Assembly: GCF_900105925.1 (NCBI RefSeq)
Contig: NZ_LT629791.1
Coordinates: 5,054,001-5,118,000, forward strand
Direction of reading: 5' to 3'
From: Jiangella alkaliphila
GTDB lineage: Bacteria > Actinomycetota > Actinomycetes > Jiangellales > Jiangellaceae
DNA: 64,000 nt
Shown here: positions 34,892-42,923 of the stretch, one piece after another
Numbering within the stretch: the stretch's first letter is position 1
Layout: each line of letters begins with the position of its first letter
Notes under the pieces: generated by a model
Seen by the model: only the letters and a program-made list of their open reading frames with translations
Databases searched by the model: none
What the model was told of the DNA's origin: nothing
Program-made: the position numbers and the translations under genes

Positions 34892-36609
34892 GGCCGGGCC
34901 GGGTCGCCGGTGATCGGTGCGGTGGCGAGCCACTGGTGCACCTGCTGGATGACTACGGACCCCTCGCCGACGGCGGACGCGACCCGCTTGACCGACCGGC
35001 GGCGCACGTCGCCGACGGCGAACACGCCGGGCACACAGGTCTCGAGCATCAGCGGCTGCCGCTCCAGCGGCCAGCGCCGCGCGGCGTGGCTCTCCATGAC
35101 GTCCGGGCCGGTGAACAGATAGCCCCATTGGTCGCGCTCGATCCGCTCCGGCAGCCAGCCGGTGTGCGGCTCGGCGCCGATGAGCAGGAACAGCCCGGCG
35201 GCGGGCTCGGTGCGGGTCGCGCCGGTGTCGCGGTCACGCAGTTCGATCCACGCCAGCCGGCCGCTGCCGCCGCCGTCGACGACCTCCGTCCGGAACCGGA
35301 CCCGGACGCCGGCCGCGTCGATGGAGTCGATGAGGTACTGCGACATGCTGTCGGCCAGCGAGGCGCCGCGCACCAGCAGCGTGACGGAGCCGGCATAGCG
35401 CGACAGGTAGATGGCGGCCTGGCCGGCCGAGTTGCCGCCGCCGACGACGTAGACCGGCTCCCCCGCCAGCGCCCGGGCCTCGGACACCGACGCGCCATAG
35501 AAGACGCCGGCACCCTCGAACTGCGTCAGCGACGGCGCGTCCATGCGGCGGTAGCTGACCCCGGTGGCCAGTACGACGGCGCGCGCCTGGGCCCGCTGCC
35601 CGTCGGCCGCCGTCAGCAGGTGCCAGCCGTCCTCGGACTTCAGATCGACCAGCTCGCGCATCAGCAGGAACGTCGCACCGAACACCCATGCCTGCTGGTA
35701 GGCACGCTGCGCCAGTTCCGCGCCGCTGATGCCGCGGGCGAATCCGAGATAGTTGCGGATCAACGAGCTGGACCCGGCCTGGCCGCCGATCGACTCGCGC
35801 TCGACGACCAGCGTCCGCAGCCCTTCCGACGACGCGTACACGGCGGCCGCCAGCCCCGCAGGCCCGGCGCCGACGACGATGACGTCGAAGTCCGTCTCGG
35901 CGCCGAGCGTCGTGTCGACCCCGTACGCGTCGGCGAGCTGGGTGTTCGTCGGGTCGACCAGCACCCGGCCGTCGTGCAGCAGGACGACCGGCGCCGCGCT
36001 GCCGTCGAGACCGGCCGCGGCGAGCGCCGTCCGGCCCTCGTCGGTGTCGGAGGCGTGGAACTGGTGCTGCACCCCGTTGCGGACCAGCAGGCTGCGCAGC
36101 TCGTGCGCACGCGGCGACCAGCGCTCGGCGACCACCGTCACCTCGCGTGGCGCCGCCGACACCGACCGCTCCCACTCCAGCAGGAACTCGGTGACGGTGC
36201 GGTGGAAGTACTCGTCCGGCGCGCGCCACGGCCGCAGCGCGTAGTAGTCGATCTTGCCGAGCGCGATCAGCCGGTGGATGGAGTCGGCGGTCGCGCGGTC
36301 GGCCCACGCGCCCCAGTCGACGACGAGCGCCCGCTTCGCCTCCGGGTACAGCTGCTTGACCTCACTGAAGACGGCGTCCTCGGGGTCGCCGGCGTCGTCG
36401 GAGGTGGGCGGGCGGTCGCACAGGACGAGCGCCACCTGCAGCCCGCGCTCGCGCAGCGACTCGAGAGACGCCAGCCCGGCCGCACTGCTCCGCTCGTCGA
36501 CGACGTCGTAGTCGCCGCCGTAGCGCCGGCGCAGCTGGTCGGCGATGCGCGCCTGCCCCGTGGCGTCGTGCTCGTGCTCGATGACCACCAGCACCGGCCG
36601 TTGGTCCAT
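34888..36609 (-). CDS. Receiver-like / thioredoxin-reductase-like flavoprotein lacking CxxC
   Basis: A 573-residue fusion. Residues ~1-140 resemble a response-regulator-like module ('VLVVIEHEHDATGQ', 'VALVLCDRP'). A middle region (~150-225) looks thioredoxin/glutaredoxin-like ('LRSLLVRNGVQHQFHAS', 'VVLLHDGRVLVDPTN'). The C-terminal part is a two-dinucleotide-binding flavoprotein: FAD 'DVIVVGAGPAGLAAAVYASSEG', NADPH 'VYVVGGGNSAGQAAIYLSR', and 'CVPGVFAVGDVRR'. Where thioredoxin reductases have CATC, this protein has GASVSEA, so it cannot reduce thioredoxin in the usual way. It is coupled to the cyclase gene. Sensing or another oxidoreductase role is inference. Confidence 0.88.
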   Translation of the reverse strand: MDQRPVLVVIEHEHDATGQARIADQLRRRYGGDYDVVDERSSAAGLASLESLRERGLQVALVLCDRPPTSDDAGDPEDAVFSEVKQLYPEAKRALVVDWGAWADRATADSIHRLIALGKIDYYALRPWRAPDEYFHRTVTEFLLEWERSVSAAPREVTVVAERWSPRAHELRSLLVRNGVQHQFHASDTDEGRTALAAAGLDGSAAPVVLLHDGRVLVDPTNTQLADAYGVDTTLGAETDFDVIVVGAGPAGLAAAVYASSEGLRTLVVERESIGGQAGSSSLIRNYLGFARGISGAELAQRAYQQAWVFGATFLLMRELVDLKSEDGWHLLTAADGQRAQARAVVLATGVSYRRMDAPSLTQFEGAGVFYGASVSEARALAGEPVYVVGGGNSAGQAAIYLSRYAGSVTLLVRGASLADSMSQYLIDSIDAAGVRVRFRTEVVDGGGSGRLAWIELRDRDTGATRTEPAAGLFLLIGAEPHTGWLPERIERDQWGYLFTGPDVMESHAARRWPLERQPLMLETCVPGVFAVGDVRRRSVKRVASAVGEGSVVIQQVHQWLATAPITGDPARP

Positions 36610-36711
36610 GCCGACCTCCCCCGAAGGCTGCGGCCGGCCGTGCCCCTGCCGGCCGCATGCTCGAGAGTCTAGGGCCGGGGCGGGCTGATGGAACCGGTCG
36701 CGAGCGGGAGA

Positions 36712-36717
36712 GATACT
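36712..36717 (+). promoter_or_regulatory. -10-like hexamer GATACT for arfB (leaderless)
   Basis: GATACT, six bases, then GTG 36724. Confidence 0.55.
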
Positions 36718-36723
36718 GATCGC

Positions 36724-37149
36724 GTGGCGCCGGTCCGAGTCAGCGAGACGCTCGTCATCCCCGACGACGAGCTGTCCTGGCGGTTCTCCCGGTCCAGCGG
36801 GCCTGGCGGCCAGGGCGTCAACACCACCGACTCACGGGTCGAGCTGTCCTTCGACGTGACGGGGTCGCGCGTGCTCAGCGCCGCGGCGCGGGCGCGGGTG
36901 ACGGAGCGGCTGGCGCACCGGCTGGTGGACGGCGTGCTGACGGTGGTCGCGTCCGAGCACCGCTCGCAGCTGCGCAACCGCGAGGCCGCTCAGGAGCGGT
37001 TGGCGGCCCTGCTGGACGAGGCGCTGCGCCCGCCACCGCCGCCGCGCCGCCCCACCAAGCCGTCGCGCCGGGCCAAGGCCCGCCGGGTGGAGAGCAAGAA
37101 GAAGCAGGGCGAGACCAAGCGCCTGCGCCGCCGTCCCGACGACAGCTGA
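36724..37149 (+). CDS. arfB: Alternative ribosome-rescue peptidyl-tRNA hydrolase ArfB
   Basis: A 141-residue release-factor-like protein that frees stalled ribosomes by hydrolysing peptidyl-tRNA. The GGQ loop is 'SRSSGPGGQGVNTTDSRVEL' (about 23-42). The basic C-terminal tail ('RPTKPSRRAKARRVESKKKQGETKRLR') is the mRNA-channel tail of ArfB/YaeJ. GTG 36724 gives the family start 'VRVSETLVIPDDEL' and fits the leaderless GATACT. It is convergent with nusB. Confidence 0.94.
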   Translation: MAPVRVSETLVIPDDELSWRFSRSSGPGGQGVNTTDSRVELSFDVTGSRVLSAAARARVTERLAHRLVDGVLTVVASEHRSQLRNREAAQERLAALLDEALRPPPPPRRPTKPSRRAKARRVESKKKQGETKRLRRRPDDS

Positions 37150-37161
37150 GCCGGTAACGAC

Positions 37162-37572
37162 TCAGGCGCTGAGGCTGGGCTTGATGGCGACCAGCCGGCC
37201 GAGCAGGCCGTTGACGAACGTCGGCGACTGGTCGGTCGACAGGTCGCGGGCCAGGGTGACGGCCTCGTCCAGCGCCACCGGGTCGGGGACGTCGTCGCGG
37301 TACAGCACCTCGTAGACGCCGATGCGCAGCACGTTGCGGTCGACCGCCGGCATGCGCTCCAGCGTCCAGCCCTCGGAGTAGGTCGAGATCAGCTCGTCGA
37401 TGCGGTCACGGTGCGCGATAACGCCCTCGACCAGCTGGACGGTGTACTCGTTCAGCGGCTGTTCGGCGGTGGCGAGACGGTGCGCCAGCGTGGCGCCGAG
37501 CGTGAGCCCGCGCAGCTCGGACTCGTACAGGATGTCGAGCGCACGCTTGCGGGCACGGCTCCTCGCTGGCAT
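37162..37572 (-). CDS. nusB: Transcription antitermination factor NusB
   Basis: A 136-residue all-helical RNA-binding protein that joins NusE (S10) at boxA of rRNA leaders. 'ARSRARKRALDILYESELRG' and the late 'VALDEAVTLARDLSTDQSPTFVNGLLGRL' are diagnostic. ATG is at 37570-37572. It follows efp by 12 bp on the same strand and ends the pepQ-efp-nusB operon. Confidence 0.96.
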   Translation of the reverse strand: MPARSRARKRALDILYESELRGLTLGATLAHRLATAEQPLNEYTVQLVEGVIAHRDRIDELISTYSEGWTLERMPAVDRNVLRIGVYEVLYRDDVPDPVALDEAVTLARDLSTDQSPTFVNGLLGRLVAIKPSLSA

Positions 37573-37584
37573 AACCCGCGCCCG

Positions 37585-38145
37585 TCAGCCGGCGCGGCCG
37601 AGGTAGGAACCGTCGCGGGTGTCGACCTTGACCTTCTCGCCACTGGTGATGAACAGCGGCACCTGCACCTCGTAGCCGGTCTCGAGCCGGGCCGGCTTGT
37701 TGCCGCCGGTGGACCGGTCGCCCTGCAGGCCCGGCTCGGTGTACTCGATGGTGAGCACGACCGACGCGGGCAGCTCGACGAACAGCGGGGTGCCGTCGTG
37801 CAGGCCGACGGTGGCGTCCTGGTTCTCCAGCATGAAGTTCGCGGCGCCACCGACCACGCCGGTCGAGACGTGCGTCTGCTCGTAGCTCTGGGTGTCCATG
37901 AACACGAAGTCGTCGGCGTCGCGGTACAGGTAGGTCATCTCGCGGCGGTCGACGTTGGCGGTCTCGACCTTGACGCCCGCGTTGAACGTCTTGTCGACCA
38001 CCTTGCCGGACAGGACGTTCTTCAGCTTCGTCCGCACGAAAGCCCCGCCCTTGCCGGGCTTGACGTGCTGGAACTCCACCACGCTCCACAGTTGCCCGTC
38101 GAGGTTGAGCACGATGCCGTTCTTGAGGTCGTTGGTCGTCGCCAC
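37585..38145 (-). CDS. efp: Translation elongation factor P
   Basis: A 186-residue EF-P that helps ribosomes through polyproline stretches. The three domains are complete. The tip of domain I is '[17 protein letters not shown]', with Lys at the position modified in other bacteria; no known modification gene (epmA/earP) is nearby. The C-terminal end '[15 protein letters not shown]' is canonical. ATG is at 38143-38145. It lies 45 bp downstream of pepQ. Confidence 0.97.
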   Translation of the reverse strand: MATTNDLKNGIVLNLDGQLWSVVEFQHVKPGKGGAFVRTKLKNVLSGKVVDKTFNAGVKVETANVDRREMTYLYRDADDFVFMDTQSYEQTHVSTGVVGGAANFMLENQDATVGLHDGTPLFVELPASVVLTIEYTEPGLQGDRSTGGNKPARLETGYEVQVPLFITSGEKVKVDTRDGSYLGRAG

Positions 38146-38190
38146 GTCGTTCGATGCCTTCTGTCGTCTTGGTTACGGGTCCCGGCCGCG

Positions 38191-39300
38191 TCAGGCGTCC
38201 AGGACCAGCAGGTCCTTGGTGGTGGGTGTGAGCAGCTCGGAACCACCGGAGGCCCGAACCGCCAGCGTGTCCTCGATGCGGACGCCGCCGCGGCCGGGCA
38301 GGTAGATCCCGGGCTCGACGGTCACAGCCATGCGATCGGCCAGTGTACCCGTCGCGGAGTATCCGAGCGTCGGCGCCTCGTGGACCTCCAGGCCCACGCC
38401 GTGCCCCGTCCCGTGCCCGAAGTTCTCCTTGTAGCCGGCGTCGTCGATGACCGCGCGGCTGGCGTTGTCGACGGAGATGCACTCGGCGCCGACGATGACG
38501 GCCTCGGTGCCGGCCCGCTGGGCGGCGGCGACGAGGTCGTAGATCTCGCGCTGCCAGTCCTGCGGCTGCGTCCCGACGACGGACGTACGGGTGCAGTCGG
38601 CGTGGTAGCCGCGGTAGGCGGCGCCGAAGTCGATCTTCAGCAGGTCGCCGCGCTCGACCACGCGCTCGGTCGGGCTGTGGTGCGGGATGGCGCTGTTCGA
38701 GCCGGCCGCGACGATGGTCTCGAAGGCGATGGCGTCGGCGCCGTGGCCGAACATCCGCCACTCGAGGTCGCGGGCGATCTCCTTCTCCGTCCGCCCGGCG
38801 AACCCGCCCGCGGCGTAGAGGTCGTCCAGCGCCCGGCACGAGATGGCACACGCCTCGGCCAGCAGGCCGAGCTCGTCCTCGTCCTTGACGGCGCGCAGCT
38901 GCTCGACCGCGCGGCCCAGGTGGACGGTCTCGACCGTGGCCGGCTCGGCCTCGAGCGCGGTCTGGACCGCCTCCCACATCTCCAGGGTGACGGCGTGCTC
39001 CTCGACGCCCAGCCGTAGACTCCCCCCGGCCTTCGCCGCACGGGTGGCGAGGGACGTCGCGACACCCCGCTCTACGACCAGCTCGACATCTTCTGCCACG
39101 GCCTTCGCCGCCGTAGAATAGCGGCTATCCGTCGCAAGCACGGCCGAACCGTCCGAGGTCAGGAGCAATGCCGCGTTACTGCTGTCGAGGCCGGTGAGAT
39201 AACGGACGTTGACCAGGCTTGTGACTAGCGCCGCGTCAATCTTGTCATCAACCAGCCTCCGAGCCAGTCCGGCGCGTCGCCTCGCGTGGGTCTCCGCCAT
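38191..39300 (-). CDS. pepQ: Xaa-Pro aminopeptidase/dipeptidase (M24B)
   Basis: A 369-residue metallopeptidase that cleaves X-Pro bonds. The creatinase-like N-terminal domain ends near 130. The pita-bread domain carries the metal ligands in 'LLKIDFGAAYRGYHADCTRT' (two Asp), 'GTGHGVGLEVHEAP' (His), 'TVEPGIYL' and 'VRIEDTL' (Glu). GGAGAGGG lies upstream of ATG 39298-39300 on the minus strand. It is followed by efp and nusB, the usual actinobacterial order. Confidence 0.93.
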   Translation of the reverse strand: MAETHARRRAGLARRLVDDKIDAALVTSLVNVRYLTGLDSSNAALLLTSDGSAVLATDSRYSTAAKAVAEDVELVVERGVATSLATRAAKAGGSLRLGVEEHAVTLEMWEAVQTALEAEPATVETVHLGRAVEQLRAVKDEDELGLLAEACAISCRALDDLYAAGGFAGRTEKEIARDLEWRMFGHGADAIAFETIVAAGSNSAIPHHSPTERVVERGDLLKIDFGAAYRGYHADCTRTSVVGTQPQDWQREIYDLVAAAQRAGTEAVIVGAECISVDNASRAVIDDAGYKENFGHGTGHGVGLEVHEAPTLGYSATGTLADRMAVTVEPGIYLPGRGGVRIEDTLAVRASGGSELLTPTTKDLLVLDA

Positions 39301-39392
39301 CGTTTATGCCCTCTCCATCCGTACTGACCTGTGTAGACGTCGTCGCATTTCAATAATTGAGACGGGTGCTTCGCAGTTGATCACGGCTCGAC

Positions 39393-39398
39393 TACTCT
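39393..39398 (+). promoter_or_regulatory. -10-like hexamer TACTCT for the first bL12-like membrane protein (leaderless)
   Basis: TACTCT, seven bases, then ATG 39406. This favours 39406 over ATG 39400. Confidence 0.5.
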
Positions 39399-39405
39399 CA
39401 TGATC

Positions 39406-39879
39406 ATGCTCATCCTAGGCCTGGTAGTCATCGTCATTCTGGCCCTCGTCATGAGCTTTCTCGTCATTCGGCGTGGGCCCGAGACAACCACCGCGCGCAC
39501 CTTCTCTTCGTCCTTGACACCGCCGCCCGGCGTGCGGCTCCCCCGCGAGTTGCAGGACGAGGTCCGAGACGTCGCATCGCGCGGCAATACCGACCAAGCC
39601 GTGAAAATCCTGCACAAACGGGCCAGCCTTCCACTACCGCAGGCTACCGCCATCGTCTACGCGGTCCAGGTGGGACAGGTGTTCCCTGAGCCCGAGCCGG
39701 CCAGCACCGCACCCGCGAGCCCGTCCCGCCGCCGCGGCGCCATCGACGCCGAGCTGCTGGCGACGCTGCGCCGGCTGGTCAGCCAGGACCGCCTGCGCCG
39801 CACGGCCGCCATCAAGCTGCTCCGAGACCGCACCGGCATGAACACCCGCGACGCCCGGCGGTTCCTCGACGCTCTGTAA
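39406..39879 (+). CDS. Membrane-anchored protein with two bL12-C-terminal-like motifs
   Basis: A 157-residue protein. A single N-terminal TM ('LILGLVVIVILALVMSFLVI') is followed by a linker and two helix-loop-helix motifs that resemble the bL12 C-terminal domain ('KxxAIKxLRxxTGxxLxxAK'): 'NTDQAVKILHKRASLPLPQA' and 'RRTAAIKLLRDRTGMNTRDA'. It is a divergent relative of the protein at 40685, with the same TM-plus-repeats plan. The vapBC-like pair lies between them. bL12 C-terminal domains bind translation factors; whether these do is unknown. No Shine-Dalgarno; leaderless start chosen. Confidence 0.75.
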   Translation: MLILGLVVIVILALVMSFLVIRRGPETTTARTFSSSLTPPPGVRLPRELQDEVRDVASRGNTDQAVKILHKRASLPLPQATAIVYAVQVGQVFPEPEPASTAPASPSRRRGAIDAELLATLRRLVSQDRLRRTAAIKLLRDRTGMNTRDARRFLDAL

Positions 39880-39886
39880 CACTTGA

Positions 39887-39909
39887 TATCACCGCTGGTA
39901 CCGGTGATA
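39887..39909 (+). promoter_or_regulatory. Inverted-repeat operator of the vapBC-like module
   Basis: TATCACCG (39887-39894) and CGGTGATA (39902-39909) form a perfect 8-bp inverted repeat with a 7-bp spacer. The right arm overlaps the -10-like TAGCAT by two bases. This is the expected place for the antitoxin or toxin-antitoxin complex to repress its own promoter. Confidence 0.65.
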
Positions 39910-39913
39910 GCAT
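39908..39913 (+). promoter_or_regulatory. -10-like hexamer TAGCAT for the antitoxin gene (leaderless)
   Basis: TAGCAT, six bases, then ATG 39920. Confidence 0.6.
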
Positions 39914-39919
39914 CGCGGC

Positions 39920-40225
39920 ATGCGCCAGTTGCTGCTGCGGATCCCCGAAGACCTCCACCGGCGGCTGTCCGCGCGTGCGCAGCGCGAGGGCGTCTCCATC
40001 AACGCGCTGGCCAACAAGGTGCTCTCCGCCGCCGCGCCGCCGCCTCCCCCGTCCGACGACGACATCGACGTGCGGCGTCTGGAGCTGCGCGAGAAGGCCC
40101 GCGACCTCGGCATCCTGGTCGAGAACCCGGCGCCGTCCGTCCCGCCCGCCCAGTTCACCCGCGCGCTCAAGGCCACCGAGGGCGCCGGCCCGGTCGTCGA
40201 CGAGCTGTGGGCCGACGGCCGATGA
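39920..40225 (+). CDS. Ribbon-helix-helix antitoxin
   Basis: A 101-residue protein. Residues 1-38 ('RQLLLRIPEDLHRRLSARAQREGVSINALANKVLS') form an Arc/HicB-type ribbon-helix-helix DNA-binding domain. A Pro-rich linker and a C-terminal toxin-binding segment follow. The PIN toxin gene overlaps its stop (ATGA). An inverted repeat overlaps its -10. It should neutralise the PIN ribonuclease and repress the operon. Confidence 0.88.
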   Translation: MRQLLLRIPEDLHRRLSARAQREGVSINALANKVLSAAAPPPPPSDDDIDVRRLELREKARDLGILVENPAPSVPPAQFTRALKATEGAGPVVDELWADGR

Positions 40226-40668
40226 GCATGCTCACCTACGTCGACTCGTCGGTGCTGGTGCGCTCCTACCTCGCCGACGAGCCGCGGCACGCCGTCGCGC
40301 GCGGGCTGATCGAGGGCCGCTCGCTGCTGGTGACGTCCACGCTGGCGCTGCTGGAGGCGTCGTCTGCGCTGGTCCGGGCGGCGCGCACCCGCCACGTCGG
40401 CGACGTCGACACGCTACTGGCCAAGCTCTACGAGGACGTCTCGCCCACGGGACCGGTCGCGCTGATCCGGGCCGACACCCTCGACACCGAGAACACCGCG
40501 CGGGTGCTGGTGCGCCGGTTCGGCATCCGCGCCGTCGACGCCCTGCACCTGGCCATCGCCGACCTCGCCGCGCGGCCGCTGGCCCGCTCCGGCGAGCGGG
40601 TCGGGTTCGCCTCGCACGACGACGCACAGCGCGCGGCGGCCGCCGATCTGGGGTTCGTGGCCGTCTGA
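40222..40668 (+). CDS. PIN-domain ribonuclease toxin (VapC-like)
   Basis: A 148-residue PIN protein. Acidic active-site residues are visible: D8 in 'TYVDSSVLV', Glu in 'LALLEASSAL', Asp in 'IRAVDALHLAIAD' and 'FASHDDAQRAAA'. VapC toxins cut tRNA or rRNA. ATG 40222 overlaps the antitoxin stop by four bases. It is of normal length and intact, so the module is probably active. Confidence 0.9.
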   Translation: MSMLTYVDSSVLVRSYLADEPRHAVARGLIEGRSLLVTSTLALLEASSALVRAARTRHVGDVDTLLAKLYEDVSPTGPVALIRADTLDTENTARVLVRRFGIRAVDALHLAIADLAARPLARSGERVGFASHDDAQRAAAADLGFVAV

Positions 40669-40672
40669 CCGG

Positions 40673-40678
40673 TACGGT
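40673..40678 (+). promoter_or_regulatory. -10-like hexamer TACGGT for the second bL12-like membrane protein (leaderless)
   Basis: TACGGT, six bases, then GTG 40685. It lies just after the toxin stop, so this gene is probably transcribed independently of the toxin. Confidence 0.6.
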
Positions 40679-40684
40679 CGTCGC

Positions 40685-41350
40685 GTGGATTTCTGGCTGA
40701 TCGTCGTCATCGCGTTCGGGGCCGCGCTGGTGCTCGGTTTCGGCATCGTCATCCTGCGCGGACGGGCCGACGCGGTCCGCGGGACGCCGTCGGTGAGCGG
40801 CGGGAGTGACGTGACCCGCGTGCCCGCCGCGCCGCCGCCGCCCGTCGTCGACCGCCAATCGCTCGACGACGCCGTCGGCGCCCTGCTCGCGGAGGGCAAG
40901 CTCATCCATGCCGTCAAGCTGGTCCGCGAGCACACCGGCTTCGGGCTCAAGGACGCCAAGGAGTACGTCGACCGGCTGGCCGCCGGGGCGAGCACGCAGG
41001 CGGTCGCGCCGGTGCGGCGGTCCCCCGAGACGATCACGCCCGAGGCGATGGCGCGCATCCAGCAGCTGATCGCCCAGGGTAAGAAGATCCACGCGATCAA
41101 GGAGCTGCGCGAGCACACCGGCCTCGGGCTCAAGCAGGCCAAGGACACCGTCGACCGCATGGAGGAGTCCGGGGTCGTCGCCGCGCTCGACGTCCCGTCG
41201 CCGGCCGCCGCGGACCCGACCGACGAGGTGATGGCGCGCGTTCAGGCGCTGGTGGCCGACGGCAAGAAGATCCAGGCGATCAAGCTGCTGATCGAGAACG
41301 CACCCGACCTCGACCTCAGGAGGGCCAAGGCGATCGTCGACCGGCTCTGA
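40685..41350 (+). CDS. Membrane-anchored protein with three bL12-C-terminal-like motifs
   Basis: A 221-residue protein. A TM (4-24, 'WLIVVIAFGAALVLGFGIVIL') and a Pro-rich linker precede three helix-loop-helix repeats of about 40-60 residues spacing: 'KLIHAVKLVREHTGFGLKDAKEYVD', 'KKIHAIKELREHTGLGLKQAKDTVD' and 'KKIQAIKLLIENAPDLDLRRAKAIVD' (shown here as whole motifs, each close to the bL12 helix pair 'VIKAVREATGLGLKEAK'). Full bL12 C-terminal domains have one such motif plus a beta sheet, so these are half-domains. A shorter relative lies at 39406, across the vapBC-like pair. Role unknown. Confidence 0.82.
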   Translation: MDFWLIVVIAFGAALVLGFGIVILRGRADAVRGTPSVSGGSDVTRVPAAPPPPVVDRQSLDDAVGALLAEGKLIHAVKLVREHTGFGLKDAKEYVDRLAAGASTQAVAPVRRSPETITPEAMARIQQLIAQGKKIHAIKELREHTGLGLKQAKDTVDRMEESGVVAALDVPSPAAADPTDEVMARVQALVADGKKIQAIKLLIENAPDLDLRRAKAIVDRL

Positions 41351-41357
41351 TCTGCCG

Positions 41358-41792
41358 TCAGACGAGGCCGGCGACGGCCCGCAGTGCGAGGTCGTACGAG
41401 CCCAGCCCGAACCCGGCGACCGTGCCGGTGGCGACCCCGGCGACGACGCTGGTGTGCCGGAACTCCTCGCGCGCGGCCGGGTTGGAGATGTGCACCTCGA
41501 TCAGCGGCGCGCCCAGCTGGGCGCACGCGTCGCGCAGCGCGTAGGAGTAGTGCGTGAACGCGGCCGGGTTGAGCACGACCGGCGTGCCGGCGTCGGCGGC
41601 CTCGTGCAGCCAGTGCACCAGCTCCGCTTCGTCGTCGGTCTGCCGCACATCGGCGTCGAGGCCGAGCTCGGCGGCGGTCTTGTGGCACCGCTCGACCAGG
41701 CCGGCGAAGGTCGTACTGCCGTAGACGTCCGGCTCGCGCGACCCCAGCCGGCCGAGGTTGGGACCGTTGAGCACCAGTACGCGCGTCGTCAC
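41358..41792 (-). CDS. aroQ: 3-dehydroquinate dehydratase, type II
   Basis: A 144-residue enzyme for the third step of the shikimate pathway. '[18 protein letters not shown]' holds the flexible-loop Arg and catalytic Tyr, '[16 protein letters not shown]' the substrate Asn and His region, and '[18 protein letters not shown]' the catalytic His region. GTG is at 41790-41792, seven bases after TAAGGT. It is separated here from aroB-aroK-aroC and from pepQ by accessory genes. Confidence 0.96.
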   Translation of the reverse strand: MTTRVLVLNGPNLGRLGSREPDVYGSTTFAGLVERCHKTAAELGLDADVRQTDDEAELVHWLHEAADAGTPVVLNPAAFTHYSYALRDACAQLGAPLIEVHISNPAAREEFRHTSVVAGVATGTVAGFGLGSYDLALRAVAGLV

Positions 41793-41799
41793 GGGCCCG

Positions 41800-41805
41800 A
41801 CCTTA
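41800..41805 (-). promoter_or_regulatory. -10-like hexamer TAAGGT for aroQ (leaderless)
   Basis: Minus-strand TAAGGT, seven bases, then GTG 41792. Confidence 0.55.
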
Positions 41806-41813
41806 TCGCTGCC

Positions 41814-42730
41814 TCACGGGAGCCGGTTGCCGGCCGCCCGGTAGAGCGCGTACCAGGTCTCGCGGCTCAGCTCGAGGTCGGCCGCGCGGGCCAGCTCGGC
41901 GACGCGGGCCGGCTTCGTCGTCCCGACGACCGGCTGCATGCGGGCCGGGTGGCGCAGGATCCAGGCGACGGCGACGGTGCCCGGCGTGGTGCCGGTCTCG
42001 GCGCCGACGGCCGCGAGCGCATCGTTCAGCTCCTGGAAGTTCGGGTTCGTCAGGAACGTCCCGGCGATGTGGCCGTGCTGCAGGACCGACCACGGCTGGA
42101 TGGTGATGCCGTGCCGCCGGCAGTACTCCAGCGCGCCGCCGTCGCGGTCCACGCCGCCGTCGAACCGGTGTTGACGTTGAGGCCGGAGTCGATCAGCGGG
42201 GTGTGGGCGAGGCCGAACTGCAGCTGGTTGGCGATCAGCGGCTGCCGCACGTGCGCCTTCAGCAGCTCCAGCTGAGCCGGGTTCTGGTTGCTGACCCCGA
42301 CGTGGCGCACCTTGCCCGCCGTCACCAGCTCGTCGAAGGCCGCCGCGACCTCGTCCGGCTCCATCAGGGTGTCCGGCCGGTGCAGGAGCAGCAGGTCGAC
42401 GTAGTCGGTGCGCAGCCGGCGCAGCGACCCCTCGACGGAGGTGCGGATGTGCTCGGCGGAGAAGTCGAAGAACCCGTCGCGGATGCCGCACTTCGTCTGG
42501 ACGACGATGTCCTCGCGCCGGGTGGAGGTCCGGGCCAGCGCGGCTCCGAAGACCTCCTCGCACCGTCCGCCGCCGTAGATGTCGGCATGGTCGAACATCG
42601 TGATGCCGGCGTCGGCGGCCGCGCCGATCAGCCCCGCGACCTCGTCCTCGGACAGCTGGTCGATGCGCATGCAGCCGAGCGTGACGGCCGAGCCGATCAG
42701 CCCGGATCCGCCGATGTCGATGTACTTCAC
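41814..42730 (-). pseudogene. Aldo/keto reductase interrupted by a single-base frameshift
   Basis: The first ~187 codons from GTG 42728-42730 encode a normal AKR N-terminal part: 'LGCMRIDQLS', 'FDHADIYGGG' (catalytic Asp/Tyr), 'LLLLHRPDTLM', 'IANQLQFGLAHTPLIDSG'. Near 42160-42176 the homology jumps into the next frame ('VDRDGGALEYCRRHGITIQPWS') and continues to a normal C-terminus ('RMQPVVGTTKPARV'). The total span is 917 nt, one base short of 306 codons. It fits a one-base deletion, a recent pseudogene or a sequencing error. TAGGCT lies seven bases before the GTG. Confidence 0.88.
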
Positions 42731-42737
42731 CCGGCCG

Positions 42738-42743
42738 AGCCTA
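42738..42743 (-). promoter_or_regulatory. -10-like hexamer TAGGCT for the aldo/keto reductase gene (leaderless)
   Basis: Minus-strand TAGGCT, seven bases, then GTG 42730. Confidence 0.55.
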
Positions 42744-42923
42744 GCGGGGCCGCCGTCGCCCGCCGTCCGCCTTGGCAAGGCTGACCGTCGCCGCGAACCG
42801 CGCATATCGGACGTCGCAGCGACGTCCAGCCGTGCCAAGAGGATGGCCGGCCGTGCCAAGGCGCGGCCGGCCTCGCCGAAGAGCGACAATGAGGCGCCCG
42901 GCAGGCGAATGAGAGGACGCGTC

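Noticed and set aside
34888..36609. Genuine thioredoxin reductase
   Set aside because: The catalytic CxxC is absent in the NADPH domain, so classical thioredoxin reduction is not supported.
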